A stretch of 64,000 nt of DNA from Adenophora triphylla var. japonica (taxonomy: Eukaryota; Streptophyta; Magnoliopsida; Asterales; Campanulaceae). Positions 33,246 to 46,280 of this stretch are shown here, in pieces; position 1 is the stretch's first letter; every line of letters begins with the position of its first letter. The notes beneath the pieces are model-generated. The model worked only from the letters and a program-made list of their open reading frames with translations, made no database searches and was not told the DNA's origin. The stretch lies in assembly GCA_022495995.1 (NCBI GenBank), contig JAFEMH010001454.1, forward strand, positions 62,001 to 126,000. Reading direction: 5' to 3'. The position numbers and the translations under genes were made by a program.

Positions 33246-35112
33246 TTAGGAGGCCAAGTCACGCGAAGTACTTCTTGAGCTTGTCATGTTGACCGGCTTC
33301 GGTAGTTGATCTCCGTCTAAATCCACCAGCTGAAGGGCTCCCCCAGAGAATATCTTCTTCACAATGTAGGGTCCTATCCATCTTGGTCCCCACTTGCCTA
33401 GCGGGTTGAAAGGTCCAGGACGGTGCTCACGGAGAACCAGGTCACCTACTCTGATGTTCCTTGTCTTGACCTTTTTGTTGAAAGCTCTTGCCATTCTTCT
33501 TTGGTAAGCTTGAGTATGTTCGGCTGATTTCAACCTTCTTTCGTCCAACAGGGCCAACTCTTCGTATCTGCTTCCTAGCCAGTCGACCTCGTTCACTTGG
33601 TTTTCTAGGAGAACCCGTAGTGACGGTATTTCCAATTCTATCGGTAAGACAGCCTCCATTCCGAATGTGAGGGCGTAGGGAGTCTCTCCTGTAGCTGTTC
33701 GAACCGAAGTGCGGTATCCCCATAGTGCGAATGGTAGCTTGTCGGGCCAATCTTTTCCGGTGACTGCCATTTTTCTGATGATAGTCTCGATTGTTTTGTT
33801 CGCGGCTTCAACTGCTCCGTTCGTTTGAGGTCTATAAGGAGACGACTTGTGCCTTGTGATTTTGTATTCGGTTAGTAGGCGATCGGTTTCCTTCTCGAAG
33901 TGGGACCCATTATCGGATATCATCTCTTGCGGAACCCCATACCGGCAGATGATGTTGTGCTTGATGAACTCTGCAACCTTTCTGGCATTCAAAACTTTGT
34001 AGGAGGCGGCCTCAACCCACTTAGTGAAGTAGTCGATGGCTACTAGGACGAAGCAGTGTCCGTTGACTCCCATGGGTGTGACCTTTCCAATCACGTCTAT
34101 CCCCCATGTAGAGAATGGCCAAGGAGAAGTCATAGGGTACAGCAAGGAAGGCGGTGCATGCTGAAGATTGGCGTGTATCTGACACTTGTGGCACTTCTTG
34201 ACCATTTTGGTACAGTCGGCTTCCATGGTCAGCCAAAAATACCCTTGTCTGATGATCTTTTTGGCGAGCATATTTCCGCTCATGTGGGTTCCACATATGC
34301 CCTGATGAACATGGTCCATGATTTCTTGGGCCTCTTCCTCGGTGGCACAAAGGAGGTTCCCTTGGGAATGTTTCTTGAATAGGCGGCCAGCGGTGATGAC
34401 GTTATTAGCGGCCAGCCTCTTAAGGGCGATCTGAGTCTTCGGGTCTGTCTCAGGTGGGATGGTTCCATCTAGGATGAAATGTCAAATGTCATGGTACCAT
34501 GGTTTCTCTTCGGAGTTCCCAACAGTGGCACATTCGGATAACCATTTGTCTTTGCAGTCGTGGAGATCTATAACGGCGCAGTATGCAGGAGTTGCGCGTC
34601 GTGTTATTTTGAAGGGTTTGACTGCTTTTCCTTTAGGGATTTTGACCAATGAGGCAAGTGTGGCCAATGCGTCCGCAAACCGATTTTTGTCTCTAGGGAG
34701 GTAGTTAAACGAGACATCTTGGAGTTGTTGCGCCAACTCTTGGAGATGGGCATTGTATCTTTGAAGGGTTGGATCTTGGGCCCTCCACTTCTTCAATGTC
34801 TGATTGATGATCAATTGGGAATCCCCGAATACCTCGAGTTCGGTCACGTTGCGTTCTAGAGCTGCCTCAAGTCCCGCTATGCAAGCCTCGTATTCTGTGA
34901 TGTTGTTGGTGGCGTCAAAGTCAAGACGTATTGCCAGTGGAGTGTAGATGTCGTTAGGGTCTACTAATAACATTCCAATGCCGAACCCTCTCATGTTGGC
35001 TGCGCCATCGAAAAATAATTGCCACTTATTTTCTTCTTCTATACTCATGATGTCCTCATCCGGGAATCGCGGGTCTTCCCCCTTCACTTCGTCGCAAGAA
35101 AATTCGGCCAAC
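33246..35112 (-). pseudogene. Tat pol 3' part: second RNase H and integrase
   Basis: The RNase H of archaeal type reads WQLFFDGAANMRGFGIG, TEYEACIAGLEAAL, VFGDSQLIINQ and FADALATLA, giving the Asp-Glu-Asp-Asp set. After a TGA at 34482-34484 the same frame continues into integrase. The zinc region is HVHQGICGTHMSGN with CHKCQIHAN. The catalytic acids are in TWGIDVIGKV, MISDNGSHF and NGAVEAANKTIE. The C-terminus has GPRWIGPYIVKKIF, and no chromodomain is seen, as expected for Tat. The upstream side is cut at 35112 by the nested element. Apart from the one stop the domain looks complete. Confidence 0.88.
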
Positions 35113-36624
35113 TGTAAGTGCTCCAATTTGAGCTTGTTAGAATTTTCGTTAGAAAATTAACGAAAGTTATAACATTCCTAACAATTCCTAACATTCCTAA
35201 CTTTTCTAACAAAGTGAGGGCAAAATGGGGATTGCCAAAAAAAGATAAACCAAGGAAAAGAATCAAAAAAGCAAAAGAAATAAAAAAAACCAAAAAAAGA
35301 AATGGCTGGAAACATAATCTGGCTGTTTAATTTGAATTTTAAAAAAGATTATTCCCCTTGTCCAAAGCCTGGAGCAGCATTTAATGAACAGTGCACGCTG
35401 CAGGTCCTATCCGCGCGGATGAGATTGCAATTTTCAGAGGGCTATAAATTGAGCCCTCCAGTCACAAAAATAAGGAGGAACAAGAGCATAATTCACAGTA
35501 TTTTGGCGAATATACTCGAGAAAACAGTGAGAATTCTATAAGAATTGTCACCTTTTTCTCTTGAATCTTCCCAACTTTCACTCACTCAAATCAAACCCAA
35601 ACACTCTTACATTCAAAGTCTCAAACACTCATACATTCAAGCCAAAGCCCCAAAATACAAAGAAGATAGGTATAACCTCCCTCTTCTTACCCTAAATCTT
35701 TCATCCATGCATGCATTTTCAAACTACAAAATGTAGTTCATTCTTCTTCTTGTCTTAGATCCAAGAAGATCACCATGGAAGTTCATCTCCATGGATGATC
35801 TTCTACAAGGATCAACATTTTCTTCAATGTGTTCTTATTTTCTTGCAAATGCATTTTCAAAACCCTAAAAACCATTTTCAAGCATCAAATCTCATTTTCA
35901 AAGGATAAAAATCCCCTTCCCAAGCAAATGAAGTGCTTAGTCCTAATGTACCCCAAGGATGGTTTGGTATAGTTGATTCACCACTAAAATGTCAAGTGAT
36001 CACTAACCAAAACCTAGGGAAATGGGGACAAGAATGGATGCAAAACCCCCCTTAAAATCATATTTTCTTTCTTGAGAAGTTGCTGTCCAGTAGCAATTTT
36101 CCAAGATCCCAGTCCATTGTCTTAATTTTTGGACACAGATGAACTTGGAATTTGGTGTTGAATACAAAACACTTTTTGTAGCCAACATCCAGATCTTTCC
36201 AGACATATTTTTACTTTATTTTTTGGGTGAGTAAAACTCCTTTTTTCAAATTTTCTTTTAGAGGCTAGTTCATCAGCTTCTGGAAATCCAGATTGCATAT
36301 CTGAGATTTCCAGAAGGTTTTGACCCCTCAAATCTTCTCCAAAATGGAAAATTCCTTCGCACAAATCTTATTTAAGGTGTCTGGAACAACTTTCATTCTC
36401 TGAGTTTATCCAGATTATGAAGTTTTAAGACCCTTGAATCCATTTCAAAATCAAAGGTCCACTGCCTTTTTCATTCTGGCAGAAGTGGCTCTCAACTTCA
36501 AAAGGTCTTTTGAGTACCAAATCTCAATCCAAAAATCTTCCAAAAAATCATGGGATCAGTTTAAAGCCTTAAAAAGAGTTCCCAATTTTTAATTTCCTCA
36601 GTTTCAACTTATTTTGGCCAAAAA

Positions 36625-36655
<31 letters not shown>

Positions 36656-36843
36656 ACAAAGGATTTTGAATGTTTGGAAGACTCGTTTACGAGGCGTTCC
36701 GGGTGCACACTAACGTCCTTCCCGGCGCGTAACGTGACCTCCGAACCTAAATTTCTGATCTCGGGCGTTTTTCAAAGTTTTGGCCCTTAAAACAAAAAAT
36801 GGCGTGGCGACTCCGTTTGATTTCAAAAATCGGGTACATCACA
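35113..36843 (+). repeat. 5' LTR of the gag-only element
   Basis: 1731 bp. Includes ATCCGCGCGGAT just upstream of a TATA box, a long U3/R-like region and a (CA)n tract near 36627-36648. Confidence 0.9.
35409..35449 (+). promoter_or_regulatory. LTR core promoter: CGCG palindrome and TATA
   Basis: A perfect 12-bp palindrome ATCCGCGCGGAT (35409-35420) lies 21 bp before ctataaat (35442-35449). The same pair is at 54361-54401 in the 3' LTR. Confidence 0.65.
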
Positions 36844-36844
36844 G

Positions 36845-36863
36845 TGGCGACTCCGCTGGGGAC
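36845..36863 (+). promoter_or_regulatory. Primer-binding site of the gag-only element
   Basis: tggcgactccgctggggac starts one base after the LTR. The outer Tat element has tggcgactctgctggggac. I have not assigned the tRNA. Confidence 0.75.
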
Positions 36864-37397
36864 AAACAAGTTTTATCTTTTCAAAAAAAAAAAGAGAAAA
36901 ACTTTTGAGGGTCAAGCTTCCGTCCCGACATTTGAAATCCTTTGTTTTGTGTGTGTTGATTTTTGCACATTTTCGTGTTTGTTTTGGCCGCCGCGAAAAA
37001 AGTCAAAATTTTGACTGTCGGAAATCATGTCCCTAACTGTTGGAATTTTTGTGATTATGTGCTTATGTGTTCATTAATTTTCAAAAAAAAAAAATTTCAA
37101 AAAAAAATTTTCAAAAAAAAATTTTCAAAAAAAAAAAGAAGAGAAAATTTTCAAAAAAAAAATCATGCATCATGCCTTTTAAGACACATAAAAAAATCTC
37201 TATTTTACTCAGAAAAAGAAGATAGACTGCTTGCACACTACGCGCACGTGATCGTACACTGCACACTACGTCCCTAACCCGGGGAAATCCTTGTCGCGAT
37301 CCGTTTGGTCTTATTACGCCTCTCGGACGAGCACAGGACTACCCAAATATCCCATGGAGCCTCGTGTCGACCATGCACTTGTCCGTGACACACTTTG
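36864..37397 (+). other. Leader of the gag-only element
   Basis: Non-coding, with A-rich repeats (ttttcaaaaaaaa units at 37077-37160) and a GC-richer stretch ending at the Copia insertion site. Confidence 0.5.
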
Positions 37398-38785
37398 TGT
37401 TGGTGTAATGCCCTAGGCTTTAGTTATGTTTAACTGAAAACCGTTATGTATCATCTTTATCGTTTATGTTTATTATTTGATTATTATATAGTTTGCATAT
37501 TTATTGTAATAATCTCCGTCCCTGATTATTAAGAGAATAATTAGTATAATTGTCAATGGATAATCATATGATGATTATATGCATAGAGATGCACATTGAA
37601 ATTATGGGTACTTGTCGAGAACAAGTAATCGGACTTGACCCGTATGAGATTTATGTCATGGTCAAATGTCATAATTAAATCTCATATGGTCACTTCATTT
37701 AGTCCCTAGACCTGAGATTATCATGACCTTACACATGATGAAAGTTATGTTTGATTTTAGTCAAACGGTATCTTAACACGATATCTATAAAGGCTATCTT
37801 TGGCATGATCGGATTCATGATGGGAAGGATGATAAGTCAAGATGGAATTTGTCCCTCGAAAGAGAGATGTTTTGCTTGGGCCCCTCAATGAGTGATAATG
37901 ATGAAAGCGTGTGGCCACACCCCAATATGATTGGACTATCATTATACTCAAGATCGAGAAAGCATTGAACAAATACAAGTTGACGTGGACCATGACTTGT
38001 GTTCAATATAACATCGTGAGACAAAGGGATAAATGAAAGTGTACCATTGGAAACGTGAACTCTTACGTTGTGTTATTTGGGTAGACATAATGGCTTGCTA
38101 GAGTCCGCTTATGTCTTATGAGGGCCGATATGATCGGACTCATTGCCAACATAATACAATCCTATTGGGTCACACACAAATAGAATGAATTGGTTAAACC
38201 GGAGGAAGAATGGTTGAGAGTTTCGTATCCGGCTATATATACGGCGCGACATATTAAGCCAATGGCTTAATATACCGCGCGACATATCAAGCCCTACGCG
38301 GTTTGACGGCTGTTCTCCTAATACGATTAGGAGACATATTCATACTATTGTAGTATAAATATGTGAGGTCTGTCAGACCTAATTCCCTAGCCGAATTTTC
38401 AATAGAAATTCACAATCAAAAGTCCTCTCAATATTCTTCCATAAGTTTTAGGAATCTAGCAATTCCCAACCCGAGAATTGTTCTCGACATTCATATTTGT
38501 GTGGATTACCAAAAGAGGGTCTTAGTTTTGTTCAAACAAATCAAAGACCTAGAGTTCAAATCGAAGATCCAAAGGAGTTGAAGATTCGAAGATTTGAAGA
38601 TCAAAAGTTTGTGATTACGAATCACATAATTATCCGTTCGATAGCTCAAGACCGGAAAGCAATTTAGGTTGGTAAATTCTATCTCATAGCAATTCAATTT
38701 AATCGTATAGAACGGATCTTAGGGCTTGGATTTTGTGTTAATTTTATGCTTAATTCCGCTGCGCATGGATCCATAAAACCCAACA
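37398..38785 (+). repeat. 5' LTR of the nested Copia
   Basis: Contains ctatatata near 38233, two CGCGCGACATAT units around a perfect inverted repeat (38244-38290) and a second TATA (tataaata, 38354-38361). Confidence 0.9.
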
Positions 38786-39029
38786 AAGTGGTATCGAGCC
38801 CCGTTCGTATGGTTAAGTTTGAATTAACATGCTAGAATGATTATATAAATTGTTTATATGTTCGTTGCATGTTTTTGTATGCGATAGAATTTTGATTGTT
38901 TATGTGAAACAATGTGAAAATCGTTTTCGAATTATGTTGAATTAAATCTGTAAAAGGGTTGTTTTATATGATTTAATTGCATATAATCTGAATTGATTGA
39001 AACTGAAATCCTGTTACTTGGCTACTTTA

Positions 39030-39133
39030 GTCGCGCGACATGATGAGCCATGAGGAATTCAGGTTATCTCGGCTGTTACGTCGCGCGACATATCAAGCCT
39101 CCGGGCCGATGTTGTCACGCGACATAATAAGCC
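39030..39133 (+). repeat. CGCGCGACATA...AAGCC motif copies in the Copia leader
   Basis: Three copies: tcgcgcgacatgatgagcc (39031 on), tcgcgcgacatatcaagcc (39081 on) and cacgcgacataataagcc (39116 on). They match the two copies in each LTR. Confidence 0.7.
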
Positions 39134-40087
39134 AAATCAAGCGTAATCGGTTTGTTTAATTTTTCGCTATTCCGTGATTGTGTTTACAATCCGAGATGTT
39201 TTATGTCTTAATCTGATGCTATAAATTTCTGGAAATTGAGTTTATAGGGCTATGCTAGATTAATTCATTGTTTATGCTTGCTTAATTAATTAAAAGGTGT
39301 TTATTTAATTGTTGCGTTGCATAATTATTGAGTGTTCTTATGCTTGCTTAATTATTTAAAAGGTGATTTTATTAATTATTGCGTTGCATGAAGAACTGTT
39401 GTAATTCTAGAATGTTTTTGAACATTGAATTATAGTTCACTAATTGTTTATGAGAAACAAGTTAGTGTCTGATTGTTTATGAAACAAGTCGGCTTACAAG
39501 TAAGAATTTTATTAGATGTTTAGTTGAAACATTGATTCATAGTTTCCTAATATGTTTAGATTTAGACATTGTAACTTTTGGATTTTATGATTGTTTATGG
39601 AAACAAGTCATAATTATGCGAAATTTAAAAGGAAACTGATTATTTATAAAAGGTAGTGATTATGTTGCCAAATCAGAGCTGATTTCTAATTGTGCATGAC
39701 TAGGAGAGTTCTGTCTAAGGAAGAGTTGGTACTTAAGTAGTCCTTGTGGCTCACCTATCTTCCTGTGAACTTACCTGGTGCATGATTATGACTATCTTTG
39801 CTGATATGCTTATAATCTACCTTAAAGAACCTTCATTTAACTTTTAAGTTCTTTATGCCAATTCATGATTAAACACTTGAGACCACTCGGATAGTTTTGG
39901 GTGGGCTTGCCATAGCAAGGTACTTTGATTCTATTCCGTTTGCGAGCAAGATGAGGAAATGGTGGTTCCTATACGTTTAATATGAATGAACTTAATTGGA
40001 TTATCAAAATGGTTTTGGACCCAAGGCATAAGATGAGATTAAAATATGCTTAGACATATGATGTCTTAAATAAATCTCATAAAAGAT

Positions 40088-40297
40088 CCTAAGAGTCATA
40101 TATGATATGATTGATGTTTTCTACCTAATTTAGTTTAATCTTGAGCGGTGCGCCATAGCGTACTTGAGATTAAGTTAAAGATGGATCTTAGTCCTAAGAG
40201 TCATATACGATATGATTGATGTTTTCTACCTAATTTAGTTTAATCTTGAGCGGTGCGCCATAGCGTACTTGAGATTAAATTAAAGTTGGATCTTAGC
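40088..40297 (+). repeat. 105-bp tandem duplication in the Copia leader/gag region
   Basis: Two nearly identical units starting cctaagagtcatata (40088 and 40193), each with gagcggtgcgccatagcgta. Confidence 0.8.
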
Positions 40298-40436
40298 CCA
40301 TTAAATACATATTATGCTTATTTGCATTGGAAGGTGTATGATTTAATGGGAGTATTTGTAAAATACATTATTTGCTCTTAAATGATAAATGTGTTGATAT
40401 TGATATGTGTTCATATAATTTGTATATTTTGTTGTA

Positions 40437-41037
40437 GAAGTAGCATTACATAATGATAATTGCGATTCATCCTTATGAAGGACAAAGTTCGAAATGAATG
40501 ATACAAATAATTTTGATTGGATCAAAAGCCTAAAGAATGGTTTTTAGGTAAATTTGTACGTTCATTACGAATCCGTTCCTATTGAACCTATTGCAAATGT
40601 TGCAAAGGGCAAATAAGGAAGCAACATTAGAAACATATTGATGATTCTGACAATATTGCTTGCCTTGTAATTGCCATCATGTTTAAAGGCTCTTGTGAAG
40701 AACCTTGAGTACATGATAACTATTCTTCTGTTCTAGCATAACGCAAAATTGGAAATGTTCCAAGTGCATGCTAGGCAAAAGATATATGTTGTGGTGAAGG
40801 CTCTTAATTCATGAGATGAAAGAAGGAGCAATCCGCAAATTGTGTTAATGGTTGACACAAGAAAAGGGTTCATAAAGGAAGGAAAAGAAGGTAAAGCAAA
40901 AGTTGCTAAACCTAGGACAAATGTTGTCAAAGCCGAAGAGGCTAAACCCAAAGTGTCTCAAAAGGATGCATTTTGCTATCATTGCAATAAGATTGTCATT
41001 GGAAGCAAAGTTGCAAGGCTTATTAGGAAGGCTTAAA
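40437..41037 (+). pseudogene. Copia gag remnant
   Basis: Fragments of a Copia gag C-terminus: a lysine-rich stretch (KEGKEGKAKVAKPRTNVVKA) followed by CYHCNK, the start of a CCHC knuckle whose remaining residues are lost (IVIGSKVARL). The upstream gag is unrecognisable. No continuous frame. Confidence 0.6.
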
Positions 41038-41094
41038 AGGTGAAGAAGGGCAATATGATTGCTATTACTTCAAGTATCTATATGATAGATATTT

Positions 41095-44000
41095 TCCTTT
41101 CGACTTCTTGTTCTTGGGTATATGATACAGGATTGGATCCCACATTTGTTTAAATGTGCAAGGAACAAAGAATAGAAAGCTACTCAAATAAGGTAAATTA
41201 AACCTATGCATGGGAATGGAGCAAGAGTTGCAACATTAGCCATAAGGGACTTATGAAGTCACTTTACCTTGTGAAGTAGTACTTGTTTTGAACAAGTATG
41301 ACTACATTCCAGATTTGAGTAGGAGTATTATTTATGTTTCTTAAATGGATGATGAAGGATATAATTTTCTTATTTTCAATAAGAAGTTTTATATTTATTT
41401 AATAATATGCCTTATTGTAATGCATATGTCATTAAATGGTCTTCATATCCTTGAAGATGAGAAACAAAATAATGTTGAAGATATCTATAATATAAATGGA
41501 AATCTAAACCGAATAATATGAACAACGCGTTCATATGGCATTGCCGGTTTGGTCAGATAAATAAGAAACATATATCTAAACTCCATTAACATGGACTTTT
41601 AGACTCATATGACTATCAATCATTTGAGGAATGTTGATCTTATTTATTGGGATTATCGACCAAACCACCCTACACTAAAGTAGTGGGAGGGCTAGTGACT
41701 TATTGGTCATTATACATAAGATGTATGTGAACTATTAAGCAAAGATTGCTAGGGAGGATTTCGGTATTTCATCATACTTCACTAAAGACTTATCTAGATA
41801 TGATTATGTCTATCTCGATGAAGTCCAAAGGTGAATCGTTTGAGATGTTTCGAACATTTCAAGATGAAGTGCAAAACAACTTGGCAAAACTATTAAGTAC
41901 TTCGATTGGATCGAGGTAATGAATATTTGAGCCAAAAGTTTGACAATCATCTCAAAACTATGAAATCGTTTCAAAGTTGACTCCACCCAGAACACCACAT
42001 TGTATGGTGTGTCTGAAAGGAGGAATTGAACCTTGTAGGACATTGTTCGTTCGATGATGTGTCAATTAGACTTTCCTATTTCCTATTTCCTTTTGAGGAT
42101 ATGCATTAGAAATGATGCGGTTACACTGAATTGAGTCCTTACTAAATCGGTTCCTAAGGTCCTACATGAGATGTGGCATGGAAGAAAACTTAGTTTGTCT
42201 TTCATGAAGATTTGGGGTTGCAAATCTTATGTAAAGAGACTTGTCTCTTATAAGTTAGCACCAAATCTAACAAGGTTATTTTCGGATATTGATTTTACAA
42301 TCACAAAGAGAACAAAATGTTTGTTGCTCTACACGATTTGTTTCTTGAGAAATAGTTTCTCAATAAAGAATCTAGTGGGAGTAAAATTAATCTTGAAAGA
42401 AGTTCAAGAACCCGAAAATAATATGGAACCAAGAGTAGAGACAGAACCAAGTTCACAAAGGAGTTGTGGAACCGGTTCAAGATGCACAAGTCCATCGTAG
42501 ATTGGATAGGTTACGATCCGAACTCAAGAAATAGTGATTTCTCGTTGCGGAAAGTGATGAAGTGGAAGTCATTAAGAATGACGATCCTACTTGCTATCAT
42601 GAAGCGATGTCCTCTCCTAATTTGGATAAATGGTTAGGAACCATGGAATCCAAATTACAATCCATGTTTAACAATCAAGTTTGGAACTTGATTGGGCTAC
42701 CTAAAAGTGTAAAAACTAAAGGGTGCAAGTAGGTCTTCAAAGACCGACATGGATGTGAAGGTGTATACTTTCATGACTAAGGATTGTAACAAAGGGATTT
42801 AGGCAAATTCATAGTATTGACTATGTTGAAACCTTTTTCGCCAGTTACAAGGTCGAAGTCTGTTAGAACTTCAATTGCCATTATCACATATTGTGACTAT
42901 GTGATATGACAAATGGATGTCAAATGACTTTCTTTAAATGGAAAGATTATTAAGGATGTGTATAGTACACAACCCAAATAGTTTGACGATCCAAAGAAAC
43001 TCTAATAAAGTATGCATGTTGCAAAGATCCATGAGATGGGTTAAAGCAAGCTTTAAGGAATTGGAATCTTTGTTTTGATGAATTGGACAAAGAGTTTGAC
43101 TTCATCGAAGAACAAAGATGAACCTTGTGTATGCATGAAATTCAGTGGGAGCGTAATATTATTTCTATTGTTTATTACAATGATATCTTACTCATTGGAA
43201 AAACAAGTTCCGACACTTAAGACTGTCAAGTCTTGGTCAAGGAAAGATTTCTCAATGAAAGATATGGGTGAAGCCGCTTACATCCTTGGCATCAAGATCT
43301 ATAAAGATGGATCTAGAAGGATAAATTGGTTTGAGTCAAAGTATTCACATTGACATGATTCTTAGAAGAGTCTAAGAAGAGTAGCTTGTCAATGGATCAT
43401 GGTACTTCTCTTAGCAATACTCATTGTCTTATGACAACTGATGAGCAAAAGGAAAATGAATGAAGTTCCATATGCTTCGGCATTTGGATCTGTCATGTAT
43501 GCCATGATTTGTACTAGACCCGACGTCTCATATGCTCTAAGCATGATGAGTCGATACCAATCTGATCCTGTGATGAGAACCATTGGATGGCAGTCAAGAT
43601 GATCCTTAAGTACTTAAGAAGAACTAAGGATACGTTCTTGGGATTTGAAAGATTGGAAGTTTAATCTTGTTGTAAGGGTTACATAGGTGCTAGCTTCCAA
43701 ACTGACAAAGTTATTTTAGAATCGCAATTAGGATTTGTGTTTATGCTTATAAGAGGTGCAGTTTGATTGGAAAGGTTCCAAGCAGAAATTGTAGCCGATT
43801 CTGCTACTAAGGCCATATTTTAGCAACATATGATGTAGCTAAAAGAGGGCAGTTTGGATCAAAAGTTCATTTAGTATTTTGGAAATACTCCAAGTGTTTT
43901 TCCAAGTATCACTAATCAGTGAAACTTTTGTTATGACTATAGTGATGCCACTTGTGCAAACAATGGAACCAAGGTCACAACAGCGATCCAAACACTCACT

Positions 44001-44160
44001 TAGACGTTCTTCAAGGAATTCATAAAGAATGAGAAGACGTTAAAATATACAAAGTATCAACCGATGATGACATAAGGGATTCACTTACAAAGACCTCGCA
44101 CAAAGTGAAGCATGATGGTCATGTTGGATCCATGAGTATTCGATACATAAATGGAGCCTA
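41095..44160 (+). pseudogene. Copia pol remnant
   Basis: Domains survive in order across shifting frames: protease (SWVYDTG near 41116), pre-integrase (WHCRFGQINKKHIS near 41540), integrase end (FMKIWGCKSYVKRL near 42200), RT (WNLIGLPKSVKTKGCK near 42680, YNDILLIGK near 43175) and RNase H region (VPYASAFGSVMYAMICTRPD near 43465). Stops and frameshifts occur every 100-200 bp, and the catalytic YVDD is altered. Clearly non-functional. Confidence 0.8.
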
Positions 44161-44175
44161 GTGCAAGTGGGAGAC

Positions 44176-45567
44176 TGTTGGTGTAATGCCCTAGGCTTTA
44201 GTTATGTTTAACTGAAAACCGTTATGTATCATCTTTATCGTTTATGTTTATTATTTGATTATTATATAGTTTGCATATTTATTGTAATAATCTCCGTCCC
44301 TGATTATTAAGAGAATAATTAGTATAATTGTCAATGGATAATCATATGATGATTATATGCATAGAGATGCACATTGAAATTATGGGTACTTGTCAGAGAA
44401 CAAGTAACTGGACTTGACCCGTATGAGATTTATGTCATGGTCAAATGTCATAATTAAATCTCATATGGTCACTTCATTTAGTCCCTAGACCCGAGATTAT
44501 CATGACCTTACACATGATGAAAGTTATGTTTGATTTTAGTCAAACGGTATCTTAACACGATATCTATAAAGGCTATCTTTGGCATGATCGGATTCATGAT
44601 GGGAAGGATGATAAGTCAAGATGGAATTTGTCCCTCGAAAGAGAGATGTTTTGCTTGGGCCCCTCAATGAGTGATAATGATGAAAGCGTGTGGCCACACC
44701 CCAATATGATTGGACTATCATTATACTCAAGATCGAGAAAGCATTGAACAAATACAAGTTGACGTGGACCATGACTTGTGTTCAATATAACATCGTGAGA
44801 CAAAGGGATAAATGAAAGTGTACCATTGGAAACGTGAACTCTTACGTTGTGTTATTTGGGTAGACATAATGGCTTGCTAGAGTCCGCTTATGTCTTATGA
44901 GGGCCGATATGATCGGACTCATTGCCAACATAATACAATCCTATTGGGTCACACACAAATAGAATGAATTGGTTAAACCGGAGGAAGAATGGTTGAGAGT
45001 TTCTGTATCTGGCTATATATACCGCGCGACATATTAAGCCAATGGCTTAATATACCGCGCGACATATCAAGCCCTACGCGGTTTGACAGCCTGTTCTCCT
45101 AATACGATTAGGAGACATATTCATACTATTGTAGTATAAATATGTGAGGTCTGTCAGACCTAATTCCCTAGCCGAATTTTCAATAGAAATTCACAATCAA
45201 AAGTCCTCTCAATATTCTTCCATAAGTTTTAGGAATCTAGCAATTCCCAACCCGAGAATTGTTCTCGACATTCATATTTGTGTGGATTACCAAAAGAGGG
45301 TCTTAGTTTTGTTCAAACAAATCAAAGACCTAGAGTTCAAATCTGAAGATCCAAAGGAGTTGAAGATTCGAAGATTTGAAGATCAAAAGTTTGTGATTAC
45401 GAATCACATAATTATCCGTTCGATAGCTCAAGACCGGAAAGCAATTTAGGTTGGTAAATTCTATCTCATAGCAATTCAATTTAATCGTATAGAACGGATC
45501 TTAGGGCTTGGGTTTTGTGTTAATTTTATGCTTAATTCCGCTGCGCATGGATCCATAAAACCCAACA
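44176..45567 (+). repeat. 3' LTR of the nested Copia
   Basis: 1392 bp; preceded by caagtgggagac. CGCGCGACATAT units and the inverted repeat are conserved at 45021-45075. Confidence 0.9.
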
Positions 45568-45572
45568 CTTTG

Positions 45573-46280
45573 TCCGAGACCCGGTTGGTTTTTAGTCTGG
45601 TCTGTGTCATGCCCTGTCTGTGTATAGACCTTTCCTTTCAAGCCTTTGTCGGCATACCGACTCAATATCTTTCGGGGACCCTAATCGGTCGAAGTTCTGC
45701 CGGTTTTCCGCCGCAGACTTTGACCAAGATATTGACCGGCGCCTTGACTTCGGCTACGGCGGCACAAATTATACACGACTCCCGGCATTGACACTGAGTC
45801 ATCAAGGATTAATGATTATTCCATGCCCAATTACGGCTTAAGCGACGACAAGTCAAGATCAATTGTGGACGCTTATCGGTCAAATCATGCCGACTTTTCG
45901 TCGAGCCCTCGGACATGATCTTGACTTTCGACGTCGGCTTTGCCCGTAATTTACATCGAATGCTTGTTAAGACTCGATTACCCGCCGGACTTTTAGGATC
46001 GTTTTCTTTCGGTTGGTGGGACACCTTGCCCTATAGGACCCTCGCCGGGGCTGTCCACCTGGGAGGTCGAAATACGGGTGGAATACGAGGGGCTTATAGA
46101 CGTAGTGACGGGGCCCGGCGATCCCGGGATCCGAGTAGTTTGCGAAAAAGAAGAGAAATCTTTTCCAACCGATTAGGTTAATAAAACATGTTTTAAGTAA
46201 ACGTGAACAAATAAGCGCATGTTGCATGAGCCCCAAGCCCAAACACCTGCCCTCCTTCAATTCCCATACATCGAACCCTC
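45573..46280 (+). other. Leader of the gag-only element, right of the Copia
   Basis: GC-richer non-coding sequence with many short frames and no recognisable domain. It probably continues the leader interrupted at 37397. Confidence 0.45.

Larger units (their letters stand above)
37398..45567 (+). mobile_element. Ty1/copia LTR retrotransposon, decayed coding region
   Basis: TSD ctttg (37393-37397 and 45568-45572). LTRs of 1388 and 1392 bp start TGTTGGTGTAATG and end AACCCAACA, differing by roughly eight substitutions and a few indels by eye. A Met-type primer-binding site (tggtatcgagcc, imperfect) lies near 38789 and a purine tract (caagtgggagac) precedes 44176. Gag and pol are recognisable only in fragments. 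The contrast between similar LTRs and dead coding suggests trans-mobilisation. Confidence 0.9.
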
